Assembly: GCA_023053545.1 (NCBI GenBank)
Contig: JAKZAN010000004.1
Coordinates: 8,742,001 to 8,806,000 of the forward strand
Length of the DNA: 64,000 nucleotides
Reading direction: 5' to 3'
DNA from: Lepidurus packardi
Lineage: Eukaryota > Arthropoda > Branchiopoda > Notostraca > Triopsidae
The position numbers and the translations under genes are program-made. The notes beneath the pieces are model-generated. The model was not told where the DNA came from. It made no database searches and saw only the letters and a list, made by a program, of their open reading frames with translations. Shown here one piece after another: positions 45,501-56,756 of this stretch; position 1 is the first letter of the stretch, and each line of letters begins with the position of its first letter.

Positions 45501-46921
45501 AAAGTTTTACGCCTTAACTCCTAAATTTTTACCTTGGCTTAAAGTCTTTCCATGTCCTTTCCCTATGCAAGATCATCTTAAGATCATAACCCTCACCATA
45601 AATAGGCTTATTTAACCTAAAAACCCGAGTACGTCATAATAAAGTTGAAAAAGACAAAAAGTACCTATATTTGGTCAAATCTTGCACACACTGCTGGTCA
45701 ATAGAGTCTCGAATGAATTTCGTGCTGAAAATTTCTTGGTCTTGTGGATAAAATGAGCGTAAGCTTTCAAAACCGAGTGGGATGATGTGTCCGCCTAATT
45801 CTGTGCACATTTCTCCAGCACGATCCTGTAAAAGCGTAAGAAATTATGTACAATTTAAAAATTAACTTAAAATACATATAGTAATAATACAATAACTAAT
45901 TCATAATAATTCTTTAAGTAACTCAATAACTAATGAAGTGGATTACGGGCAACTTTGCGTAGCAACTCACTTCCACGGAACAGAGGACATATTTCAATTC
46001 CTCTCTGATTTCCCCTAAGAGGGATTCAGGGAAGTCGGTCGGTAAAGGGAATATGGAGAAACGCATAGATTGCCCAGAATACGTTGTGAATAACATATCG
46101 TCAAATATCTCAACGTTAAGCGGTTCCTTCACTGAAGAAATAGCGCCCCAAATCTTTCGGTGGAAAAGGACATCATTCGGATTGAAATCGTTTTCATATA
46201 AACTCAAACGATTTAGCCTAAAAAGAAAAACAAATTATTCATAATCATAATAATTTATCAAAATGAATATTTTTTTTCTAAGTGGCAAAATTTCTTAAAA
46301 TTTAAAGCTTATTCCAGCTAAAATATTGAAGAAACCTACTGATAGTCTCGTAGATTTAGAATTTTGCCAAGACGGACGCAATCTGTCAAAAAAGAAGCGC
46401 TGTAAAGTTCTTCATAAAAGGCATACGAGTTTTCCAAGCTTTTGAGCCCAATAGGAATGGTGAAGCTCTCTCTTTCAGTTTTTATCAATCCTCCATATTT
46501 CTAGAAAGTTTATTAGAAAATCCACTATTTCTGATTGAAAATTTCTAGGGACTATACACATACAGTCACTATATTGGTGAGATTCTCTATTTCTTCCTGC
46601 GCCTCTTTCAGAACGTTGCCTTCCAAGTTTGTGAGATGATGCCAATGAAAGTAAAATAGCATAGGTTTGCCGTCGTCACTTAAGAAACCGCCAAATTTTC
46701 GGGGCGGATTTCCATGAATGCCCGCTTTCTTCTTTACTGGGGCAAGCATTCTATTGGATCGTAAATATATGAATAGTAAGGGGACTTGATAATCCTGTAA
46801 AAGCAAAGCGATACAACATCAAAACTTAGCTTTTGCTTTAGAAAGGATAAAGATAAAATACCTGTAGGTTGTACAATTTCCAGAAGGGCTTCAGCTTTAA
46901 CAAAGAATGCGCATTGAGCAT
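42588..46921 (-). CDS. RAP1/TERF2IP-like telomere protein with three BRCT-type modules and two Myb domains
   Basis: RAP1 is a shelterin subunit bound to telomeres. Fifteen minus-strand exons: 46862-46921, 46564-46794, 46340-46500, 45971-46217, 45665-45825, 45533-45616, 45229-45463, 45005-45165, 44725-44823, 44449-44659, 44274-44392, 43458-44213, 43270-43391, 43083-43199, 42588-43024; phases close to 1,066 aa. BRCT 1: FLSDDGKPMLFYF, KYGGLIKT, SASFLTDCVRLGKILNLRDY; BRCT 2: LGGHIIPLGF, STKFIRDS; BRCT 3: EHGGICTN, DIKFVTDCRQAGKVLDLNEY. Exons 3, 5 and 8, ending the modules, are each 161 nt, phase 0 to 2. Myb 1: FTNAERIAIIRYIANH, VSGNKLWEEM, RSFHSMRNHFLKKILPEI; Myb 2: SLQEDMQILAHIIANRRF, VGLWKAMERAEV, TWQAMKERFRRHILPRI. 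They fit the RAP1 Myb pattern. A charged Ser-rich linker separates them, and the C-terminus is Ser/Lys-rich with no visible RCT domain. The start could instead be the Met in exon 2. Confidence 0.85.
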
Positions 46922-47011
46922 CTACACACAACACGTTATGGGCGCGTTTTAAAATTCGTCGATAAAAACAAACCCCAAACAAACCTATCGAAGCTCTGTT
47001 TGCCCCCTAGG

Positions 47012-47553
47012 AAGCAACATGAACACTAGAATAATGGCGGCCAAGGCGGTTAACCGAACCCCATTCGCCACCTAAGGTGCAGAATCACTGGCATTTCCTC
47101 TGCGCCAACTGAAATTCTGAAGGTTATATTCGTATGTAAGGTTTCTATTATGTAACTTCTGAAAGCTAAATAAAAATTGTGAACTAGCAGCTAATAAAAG
47201 AAAACTTTTGCTTTAACTTGCTTTCAAATCTGACAAGCCGTTTTCAAGAAATGTTCTTCCGTAAGTTTGAAGACTTGATTTGGGACATTGTGCTGCTACA
47301 GCAATCTGTGATGACAAATTGTACTTTTCATACGCAAAACAAGCGTAGAAACTTTGCCGGCACTTACCTATTTATTTATTTTTTTCCGCTTTCTTATGCA
47401 AGGCTATCACAAAACAATAACAAACTTACAAACAGTAAAGCAACATGAGCACTAGAAATATGGCGGCTAACCAAGTCCAACTCGTCACCTAGGGAATAGA
47501 ATCATTAAGATTTCCACGGCGCCAACTGAAATAATGAAGGTTATGTCCATATG
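47012..47553. repeat. diverged direct duplication of a promoter-proximal element
   Basis: Copies 47012-47135 and 47438-47553 share aagcaacatga(a/g)cactaga, a(t/a)atggcggc, a cacct(a) block, the agaatca block, ttcc and gcgccaactgaaat, then tgaaggttat. Copy 1 ends about 90 bp upstream of the RAP1-like start codon on the side where its promoter must lie. The atggcggc core is reminiscent of YY1/Pho sites (AAnATGGCGGC). Confidence 0.6.
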
Positions 47554-47591
47554 AGTTCAAACAAGGTTCATGAATTTAATTTAAGAAAAAA

Positions 47592-47597
47592 TTTATT
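47592..47597 (-). terminator. possible polyadenylation signal of the beta-thymosin gene
   Basis: AATAAA on the minus strand, about 370 nt after the stop codon; the nearest canonical hexamer I see. Confidence 0.4.
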
Positions 47598-47784
47598 TTT
47601 TTCAGTTTAATCACGTACAAAGAGCACCTCCAAGACGTACATTCTTTCTGGCAGAGAAAGCAGTGAACGCAAAAAAAAGAATGCAATTAACAGAAAAAAG
47701 CAGCGAAAAAGAAGACTTGGGTACAACACCAGAGAGAGAGCTATGGCATATTTGTCGCAGAAATAACGAAGTGAGCAGGATTAA

Positions 47785-47796
47785 CCCCCCCCCCCC
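47785..47796. repeat. C12 homopolymer run followed by ttcccccca9
   Basis: Simple-sequence tract in the presumed thymosin 3' UTR. Confidence 0.75.
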
Positions 47797-47965
47797 TTCC
47801 CCCCAAAAAAAAATTTGCATCGGTTGATCTTTCTCTTTCCCCTCTCCAAAATTCTGATACAAGCTAAACACGGATGAATTGTCATGCTAAAGTGTCTCTC
47901 TCCACATTTCAGAAAGTCAAAAGCCCAGGAAGATGGTCTAAAGCTCGCACTCTTGCTTAATCTTT

Positions 47966-49535
47966 CTAAGCAGTTTTTTCTTGTTGGATGGCTGAAAATA
48001 CAGAATCAAAATAATTAATAAACTCACCACGAAGTTTATTAAACACAATCTAGTTTACCTTCTTGGGTGGGCAGCGGATTCTTTTCTTGGGTTTCCGTTG
48101 GTTTCAATTTGGAGGAATCAAAAGATTCGATACCAGCTACCAGTTGCTGATGCTCCTTTTCTTGAGCAATGACTACGGATCGAAAGGGAAACACAAAACA
48201 CATTAATGTGATAGAGCTTGGGTATAACTCGTAAGGTTAAGTCAGATTAGTCCACTGTCAATATAAAAACAACTGATCATAACAATTAGCTGATACTTCG
48301 TAACCGCCTTAATTGAGCACAATACCTTCAGTGTCTGGCAGAATGAGCTTTTCCTTGGTATCGGCATGCTTCAGGACAGACTTATTAAAAGATTCAACAC
48401 CTTGCAAGACATTCTGGTGCGTTTTCTCTTGGAGCACATCTACAGCAACACAGCAAACCAAGCAATATAATGAAAAACTGAACATTCATGCTTCAACAAT
48501 CGCTCTAAAACAGCAAACACTGAGATCTTTACCTTCCTTGTCAGGCAATACAACCTTCTCCTGCGTTTCCGCGTGCTTCAGTTGGGACTGATCAAATTCT
48601 TCCACCCCTTTTAACAAAGCTTGCTGCGTTTTTTCTTGCTGCACATCTAAAACAACGTTTCCGAAGCAAATAAAAAACCAAAAATGAGGGAAAAACCAAA
48701 AACCAAAATACGAGATGGCAAAAAGAAAATTCAGAATAAGAACATACAAAAAAGAAGCCATGCCATGCATGGATTTACGGCAAGCGTTTTGGTACACGTG
48801 TTATAAGGTTACCCACCAATTCCGTTTTTTCTTTTTTACTTTGTGAGAAAGTATGCAGGAATGTTAACAAGATTATTTGCTAGTTGGATATTACAACCGT
48901 TAACCGTAAGCTTTTTATGGGGGTTTTTAAATACATTTTATTAAATGTTTTCTTTGTTTAGTTCCACAGTCTCCCAAAGCATGACATGGAATAATACCTT
49001 CAGCTTTGGGAAGAATACTTTTTTCTTGCGTTTCAGTTTTTCGCAGACTATCCTGATCAAAACCTTCCACGCCTTGGATCAATTGATTGTGCTGTTTCTC
49101 TTGCAAAACATCTAAGGGTGAAAAGGCCATAATACGACTCAAATAAACTGTAGAAATGAAGTCTTCATTTGCAATCTTGGATTGAGAACGGAACTTCCAT
49201 CTCTGAGTTTTTTGATTTCCGCTGCGGTTTTCCGCCGACAACTCGCGGCTTATAGATAGTCATTTACGCACACCACCTTTCCTTCACTTAGAAAACAACT
49301 TGCTCACACACTTTCTCAGCGCAAGCCCATAGCTTTTCTATGCGTCTAAAGGAGGTTTCCAATTCACGATAAACCTTACATGAAAAAACTTACCTTCAGC
49401 ACTGGGTAAGACCAACTTCTCATGGGTATCGGCCTTCTTCATGGAATCTGGCTTGAATGACTCCAACTCGGACTTCAGATCAGGCTGCACTTTTGGCAAA
49501 TCCTTCAGACAGGGACTTTGAGGACAATCCGCCAT
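47966..49535 (-). CDS. cib: five-repeat beta-thymosin (ciboulot-like) actin-binding protein
   Basis: Binds and regulates actin monomers in the cytoplasm. Six minus-strand exons: 49394-49535, 48998-49111, 48533-48646, 48326-48439, 48059-48172, 47966-47991; phases close to 207 aa. The first exon begins MADCPQSPCLKDLPKVQPDL and carries repeat 1; exons 2-5 are each exactly 114 nt (38 codons), phase 1 to phase 1, one repeat per exon. Each repeat has the N-terminal helix (DVLQEKQHNQLIQGVEGFDQ type), an LKxTET-like actin motif (MKKADT, LRKTET, LKHAET, LKHADT, LKPTET) and an xLP segment. The last exon adds AIQQEKTA-stop. Fly ciboulot has three repeats. All internal exons can be skipped without frame change, so several isoforms are expected. 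Each intron uses the same (t/a)ag|atg.. or tag|tc acceptor type. Confidence 0.93.
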
Positions 49536-49832
49536 TTTGTGGAATGAAATTTGATAGGAATACTAGCGAGTACCTGAAGCGAATGAAAAAACAAATAATA
49601 CAGATAAATAAAATGAAATTTACTCCTAGACGTTTACTCTTTTCGACGTTTTTACGTCTTATCTCGGTTACGCAACAGATTCTCTATTTTTTTCTCTCTC
49701 CTTTTTACTTCCTGGGACACTATCGATCATCTAAACAGTGCAGAGTACTTAATTTGGTGTTTGCCAAAGCTTCTTAAAAGCTTCTATTTCTCCTTGCTTA
49801 AGAAGTTAAAACTTGCAACGTCAGTTTGCGTG

Positions 49833-49846
49833 GGGGGGGGGGGGGG
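49833..49846. repeat. G14 homopolymer run
   Basis: Simple-sequence tract, likely to be length-uncertain in the assembly. Confidence 0.8.
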
Positions 49847-50881
49847 AGAGAAAAGACCGAAATATAAATAAAGGGGGACGAAGCGTCTGGTATTGATCCA
49901 TGTCTGGGATGGATGCTGGTTTTCTATGGTGCTTTTGCCGGCTGTTGCTGCTCTTCGTCAAAACTTATGGTACGAAACACCACTAGGCACTTTTCACTCG
50001 ACACAGCAAAGTTAAATGCCCGCAAAAGCCCCCGGAGATGATGAACATTCCTTTGGCTGAACAATAAGCAAAAACCTTGCCGCAAACGCAACTTTCCCAT
50101 GCCTTTGCATAACTAACCGCCATCATTCTCCAACCTGAAGCCATAACAATACACGTGTGTTGCTTTACTATCTTTCGCCTATAGTCATTCAAAGCCCAGG
50201 AAAAGCTGAAAGATCTATACGTGTAGACAGTCCTAAATTCCCCTAAATGAGGTTTCTAGGTAATTTTTGAAAGGTCCTAACCCCTGATATAGCGCTTTAC
50301 GGTGTTCAAGGAAGCTTCCTTCGTGTTTGAGAAAACTGAGACGAATTTCCAAATCCTATTAACCTGTGAAAACGTGCCATGTCCTTATAACCTGTTATTT
50401 CTGTATATTATGTATAATTGTGTTATGTTCCTAATGGTTTGTGGTGTTACATTTCGCTATTAAGTCTTTTAAGTGTTTCTCATTTGAGAAATCCGAAGGA
50501 ATTTGCTAAAATCCTTGTAAGTATGAATACGGTATAGTGACGAATTCTATTACATTGCGTTACCCATCTAAACGACTGTTTTAAATTTTATTGTTTTTCC
50601 ACGTGTTTTTGCATTTGTAAATATTGTCAGAAATTTGCAAATTGTGCTTAGTAGTCTGTATTGGCAAATAGAATGGCTCCGATGCCTTTGAACGTATTAT
50701 AAAAATGTGGCGTGAGTTATTATTCTTCAACGGTGTATCTAGATTGCCTTAGGGTTTGCCAACATTGTGAAAGATTTGCACAATCTCTCTTCAAAGTCTA
50801 TTGTACATAGCAAGTGAAGTTGGTCAAACACTTCAACATAGTGCCCGTAAGTCTGTTGTTATAAATTAAATTATGTCTGTT

Positions 50882-51181
50882 TTAATGTGTGATATTCATC
50901 TGACAAAATTCGGGGCAATCCACAAAATCCTCTAGCAACTTTGATAATTCACCGAAACTTTCGCAGAAAATTAAGCTGCTTAACGGTGCAATAAAGTGTC
51001 TATTTCCTTCTCCGATGAAAGACCAAGGTAATAACATTTTTCTACCTCTTACTATAATTAAGCTTCCAGGAGCTAAATATTCTAGTTTTCCTTTGCACTT
51101 TTGTTTTATAGATCCAATTCCCTTCCGCAGTGTGCAGTTTTTTATCTTCAGCTTCTGAACGTGACTAATACTCGTCGCCAT
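50882..51181 (-). CDS. hypothetical short intronless ORF (99 aa)
   Basis: Not recognised. From ATG at 51181 (context GAAATGGCG) the frame reads MATSISHVQKLKIKNCTLRK, later LEYLAPGSLIIVRGRKMLLP and a C-terminal ELSKLLEDFVDCPEF, stopping at 50882. Amino-acid composition is balanced and protein-like, unlike neighbouring ORFs. No signal peptide, membrane segment or known motif is visible, and flanking DNA gives no supporting context. It may be a terminal exon, a degraded gene or chance. Confidence 0.25.
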   Translation of the reverse strand: MATSISHVQKLKIKNCTLRKGIGSIKQKCKGKLEYLAPGSLIIVRGRKMLLPWSFIGEGNRHFIAPLSSLIFCESFGELSKLLEDFVDCPEFCQMNITH

Positions 51182-54100
51182 TTCTACCACTTTTTTGCTT
51201 TTCCTTTTAGCTACGCGTACTGTACGCTATACAACTATTTCCCCCAAAAACTTCGCGAAAAAAAACAAAAACTCGATGGGATGGCTTAGAAGATCAATAT
51301 TTCGCGTAGCAGATGGGGTCTTTGTTGGACCCTGGCTTGGTTGAACTCTGTCAATGAACTCCTAAACTGAACTTGCGTACGCTTTATACGCATAACGGTG
51401 TTTTTATTTGAAGCCAGACCTTGATTGAGAGCGAGAGTAGAAAGAGGGGAGATACCATCATCTGCGATGTATAAGATGCCAACATTTTCACCTCCAGGGG
51501 TTTAAAAACGTTCCCTCTGGCTTTCCCAACCAGCAGCAAGAGTACATATCCTCTACAGCCATCAACAACACGGTTTTGGGTGACCATCTGCGATGCAAAT
51601 TCGCTGTAATATTCAGCTAGTAGATGCCTATTATGCGAGCTACGCGTTTTCCATGTCTTTGTCGCAAAAGCTACTTTGGGATATGTCAACTTCACTTATC
51701 ACGCTAGCTGAGCAGCTGCAATTAACCTGTGTCAGTTCCATACGGGGGAAATTTAGATTACACTTTTTGCTTTCTAGTGTGTCAGTGTAATCCTACGGGG
51801 TTAAAGGGTCCATTTTCCAGAGCTCAGGGTATAACATTTGTCTGTATTCTCTGTGTGCAACTTTTGTTGAAGTTGTTTTCGACTGCGGAAGTAACGTTTT
51901 CTCTAGGAATAGGTAATTCCTCTCCCGAGTTCACAAACACAGTTATAGGAGCGGGGTAACCGACCTTTTCCCTTTCCGTTGTACAAGCTGCAGGCTTTTG
52001 GGGTTAACTGAATTCCCGAAAATAGTTTCCTGGCCAAGCTTGAGGGTTTTGCAAAACAAGCGCGAAATTCTCCTGGCGAAGAGCGACTTGCTCTACTTCA
52101 AAACGCCTACACGTCGCAGAACACAGAGTTCGACAAACGAAAATAAACCCTGACGCCTCAATGTCCCAGTTTTGATTTTTAAAGCTTAACGATGACGGTC
52201 ATCAAGGAAAACTTCCAAGTCTGGCGAAGAAAAGGAATGTATAGACGGCAATCTGTTCAGCAAGGACCCCAAAAAATTCGGTTTTTGAAGGCTACAAGGA
52301 GTTTCAAACTCAAGCCATATGGACGCCAAATGGTTCCAGACGTTATTTCGAGTGAGAAAGTGTAAGTGGCAAGTTCCCAAACTTATTGTAATTAGTTTCG
52401 AAGCTATAGGACCAAACTAAAGCTTATGCAACCAAACTAACGGTCAGCACAGCTGTTGCGTCCAAAATCCCTGATTCTGAACACAAATCAGATACGCTAG
52501 CCTTTAGGAAAGAATGACGGATGGCATGATTGAACTGTCAGACTTAGTGTGCACGTATAATGGTGTAGGATGTCAAGTGGATCACATTCCTGAAGCTAAT
52601 CGTTTCTTTAAGAAAAACCATCTATGAAAATTCCACATCCGTTCATAAACACACCATATTGACTTTATGGAAGTTATACAATACTTTTTCGTGACAGTCA
52701 AGTCACTTTAGCTATTTTTTGTTGGATGCCTGTCGCAATACTTACAGGAACCTTCGAGACCAATTCCATTTAGCTTCAAACTTACACAGATCTTGGTTTT
52801 AAGCTTACCGATCCTACAGACGCAGTTAGACAAGCGCAGTAAAGTTTTACGGACATTTGAGGGTTTTGCTGAAGTATCTTACTCTCAAAAGTGAGCGCTA
52901 CCAATTAATGAGTAACATGAAGAAGGCTTGTTGAACAAACAAAGTCTTAAAACAAACACTTCAACGAAATTTCATCCGCATGGACTTGTGCGTAATTTTT
53001 TATAGGAAAGTTTAGTACCGGAAATTCATAGTTGGAATGACTGTCTGACGCTTTCTGGAGTTAAACTTCAGTGTTGCTGACTGATTCAGATTCAGCTATT
53101 ACTTTCTCCTGCGCTTCGAAATACGTAGTTGGTTCGTTCCGCCGTAAGGATATTTTGCTAAGAATTCATTGTTGACTAACGTTAGGGCTGTTCGACGATG
53201 TAAGCGATCCCTGGGCCTCCTCTAAAAGTCAGTTGCCTCCCTCATCCTGTGCAACGGAAACTGAGCAAGATTTCATTGTTGACTAACATTAAGCCAGTTC
53301 AAATATGTTCAAATTGTGCTCTGCAGCCTGTAACCTTGACTGTCGTCATACATCTAATACAGTATAGACTGGAATCTGCTCACCGAATCTTTAGCTCCAC
53401 GCACAAAAAGAAAAAAGAATCCTATTCTAGAACGCAACACTATTCTCTCCGCTATTGACGGGGCCATATTAGGTCATAACTTGTGAGTTTCGAAACTCTC
53501 CCGAAGTTTTGTCATGGTATGGATCGACCCTCTGAAAACTAGCCAGATACCATGTAAATCCTTGACCAAAGCCGATGAGTCATACCTGATACCTCTGGGA
53601 ATACTAATAATAAAAAATAAACTAAAAAGAAAAGAAAAAATATTCCTGGCAAAGGGAATACTCTAAAAGAAGACAACAAAAGTACCCAATCCGGTCCTGG
53701 GAGTTTTCGGTGCGCAAAGGAAGACGTAGACGGCAATATGAAAGCTAAGCTCGGTGTAAGCAACGAAGATACGAAAAAGGCTTCCCCTTCCCAAGCTTGA
53801 ATGCAAGATTGCGTAAAAACATCCATAGGAATGTTCCTCTATACTACGACCTTCCCGCACCGATGCAATGCCGCCACTTCCTTCTAGCTATACATCGTGC
53901 GATCTAAGAAAACCGGTTCAAATTATGCGAAGTCCGTTGTGATTTTACTTTCTGTTTTATTTCATATCTTGGCTTACGAGAACAACGTGACTATTCGTGA
54001 TTAGCTATAAAATCGGCTTTTGGGGAAAAACGACAATTTTGGGGAAGAACACTCGTAATTTGCTACGGTCTAGCTTTAATAATAGACAGGAAGTGTAAAA

Positions 54101-54558
54101 AGTAATACGGCTTCCCCTATCTCATGCCACGCCTATCCAATATGACAAAAGCTAGAGAATGTGGAAGGAATAAGCGGGTGCAGCTGTCTATTGTTTTTTT
54201 CCTTTAAAATTTTTGAATCATTACTCCTAATTTCCTTTTAACTAGCACTTACAAACGAAAGTAAAATGTAAAAAAGAATTAAGGAAAGTGGGAAAAATTT
54301 TGCTCACGAAGTTCGAACAGACGCGTAGGCGTTGGTTGGAATTTGGACAGTGTTGTATGTCGTCGCGTATTTACACGGCAAACTTTTCCGTCAAAGTCAC
54401 TTGGTCCGTCGTATTCGGTGCTCTTCTCTGTACTGAGGGGAAGACGGGGAAAACAGTCGGTTCCAAACGGTACAACGGCTGGGAAAAGCGAACGTTTCGC
54501 TGGCTATGCGTGGAATCACCGTAGGGCTGCTTTGGCTTCCCTAGCATAAGAAATAGGC

Positions 54559-54600
54559 CCCGCCTCCGTGCCTGTTTGGCCCGCCTCCGTGCCTGTTTGG
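54559..54600. repeat. 21-bp GC-rich tandem duplication
   Basis: Two exact copies of cccgcctccgtgcctgtttgg followed by the partial cccgcc. The CCCGCC/CCGCCTCC content resembles Sp/KLF-type sites in otherwise AT-rich DNA. Confidence 0.85.
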
Positions 54601-56756
54601 CCCGCCCCGCTCATAAAAACAACTGCGTTTTTGATAGCGAAATCTTTGAGAAAAATCTAACTCTAACAATGCAACAATAAACCTGATAAGCAAGTCATGG
54701 ATGACTTTTATCTCTGATCTTAATACATTACCCCCTTTTATTGATTCAAAAACCATTTGGCAAGTGTGCAAGCAGGAAATAAGGGAAGAATAAATAAAAG
54801 AAATACAAAATATTATAATTGGCAAGGGGGAAATGCGGTTCTACAGCTGTGGAGCCAAGTTCAGGTTCGGTTCCGTTGGTAGTCTAAGCATTTCAGGGGA
54901 CATGGAAAGAGACCTATTAATCAGAATGGGGTGAGTCACGAACTGGAGTTTTGCCTTGTATGGCACGAAGCGGTCAATCCCCTGCAAGCTCTTGCGAGCA
55001 TACCGGACAGCCAACGCAATGAATGAAGGAAAGTCCTTGTATGACAGTTTTGGTAGAAAAAGTATCCATAGCCGTATCTAGATATTCTCCCCTGAGAGAG
55101 TTTTGGACACAACGATTGACAAATAGCGTATTTGTTTGATTAAACACGGATCTATAACGATTCGTTTTCCAAGAAATCGAGATTTCTTGGGAGGAGCAGG
55201 GCGATTTAGTTTTTGACTAAGAGGAGATGGCAATGATGTGCTCAGCTGATAAATACAAGGATATAAGGTGTTGTTAAGTTACCTACCTCTGTGGGGCTAA
55301 GTGAGCGATAAAAGGGATCACCACGCTCTCCAAAACGATGACAGAATTGATTATTTGCGTATAATTCAAGCGACAAACAGGTTTTAACCTCCTAGGAATA
55401 TAAATAGGTATATTCAGTGTTTACGTAGGTGGTGCTAATTTTTACTCATATGAAGGAGAAAGTTCGTTTTGATTTGTAGGCAAATAGCTGAAAAAAAATG
55501 TGGTTACAGCTTCCGGTTGCGATAAACATGGGCCGATTTCCGGTACCAAAAACTTATCTTATCTGCAAGACAGAGATAAAAAATGCTTTTGAAAAAGTAG
55601 ATTATTTATCGTGTAGTAATTAGAAATTACGAGCGTTCATAAACAAACGAAGTATTCATGCTTCAAAAATAATGATCTTTGGAAAATCATAGTGGATTTC
55701 GTGGCGACCGAACCGCCATCTCAGGAAAATGGCAGACACTAAATTGTTAAAATATCGACTGCGCACTTTATACATTGATTTGCTGAAGTTTGTTTCTTAA
55801 TTTGAATAAAACTATATTGAAATAAATATCAAAGCAATTATACTATAACATATGTATATTAAAATTTGTATTATTATTTGTGTGCAGAATGTTGATAGCT
55901 AGCTCCTTTTCGTTCTTTCTTCGATATTTTTGAACCTCGACTTCTTTTCTGCTTCTAGTTAACATGATTGAGGGGGGAGAACAGAACGACTAATAATGAT
56001 ATTTAGGTGTTTAAAAGAAAGTTGAGATTTTTATTAGCCTTGAGATCAAGTGAAACGCATGTTCGAAACACACTAGGCAACATAGCTGCATTTATAGCTG
56101 CGCAAAAATCTTGTCAAGGCTGTCTGCTCCCCTTCGAGCATTAAACTAAATGCACTGACACAGCTATAAGAACCAAATTTATTGCGTAATTTGACCCTAT
56201 AACGTGTATCTAGCCAGCATAACAACCAAAGCGAAGAAACGAACAACTTGTTGTCTCCCAATGTGTATAAATATCGCGTTGTAAAAGATTGAACCAATAC
56301 AAACGTTCGGCAGTTGCAATTTACAGCCTTTCCTTTTTCTCTCTTTAGCGGCTCATTTATTCCACTACAGGAAACGCAATAAGATCTTACACGAACTGCT
56401 TGCCAATGCGGGTCTGTAACCCTGTTCCTGTTCCTGCACAACTTACTTAGGCTGCAGTGGTTTTAAAACAATAGATCACCTTTGCTCATCAGGATCAAGA
56501 CAAAAGATGCGAGTTTGATGCTTAAGGGCAGTACAGTTTTTCGATCTGTCAATCGAGACATTTGGGGGAACTACTGCGGTCTAAAGCCTTTTAGAGTCAA
56601 CAAAGCCTTGTTCCTATTCAAACGTCCTGAAAGCGTTCTGCTTTCCCAATCTTCGTTTAAACCTAAACTAATCTCTAAACCTTAGAGATAAGACAAGTAC
56701 AGAAGGTTTATTAGGTTTACAGTCTAATCCGGTGAGACTTGGAAGAAAAGAACACC

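Larger units (their letters stand above)
46922..47965. other. intergenic: RAP1-like promoter side and beta-thymosin 3' UTR, with a diverged duplication
   Basis: Contains two diverged copies of a ~115-bp element (47012-47135 and 47438-47553), a C12 run (47785-47796) and a possible poly(A) signal for the thymosin gene (TTTATT, 47592-47597). No coding signal seen. Confidence 0.6.
49536..56756. other. long gene-poor stretch between beta-thymosin and the MFSD6-like pair
   Basis: Starts with the thymosin 5' flank. Contains a G14 run (49833-49846), one possible short minus-strand gene (50882-51181), a 21-bp GC-rich tandem duplication (54559-54600) and a repeated cattgttgactaac motif (about 53167 and 53273). 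Other ORFs (51384-51695 minus, 51729-51959 plus, 54288-54549 plus, 56073-56441 minus) show no domain and no splice context. Confidence 0.55.
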
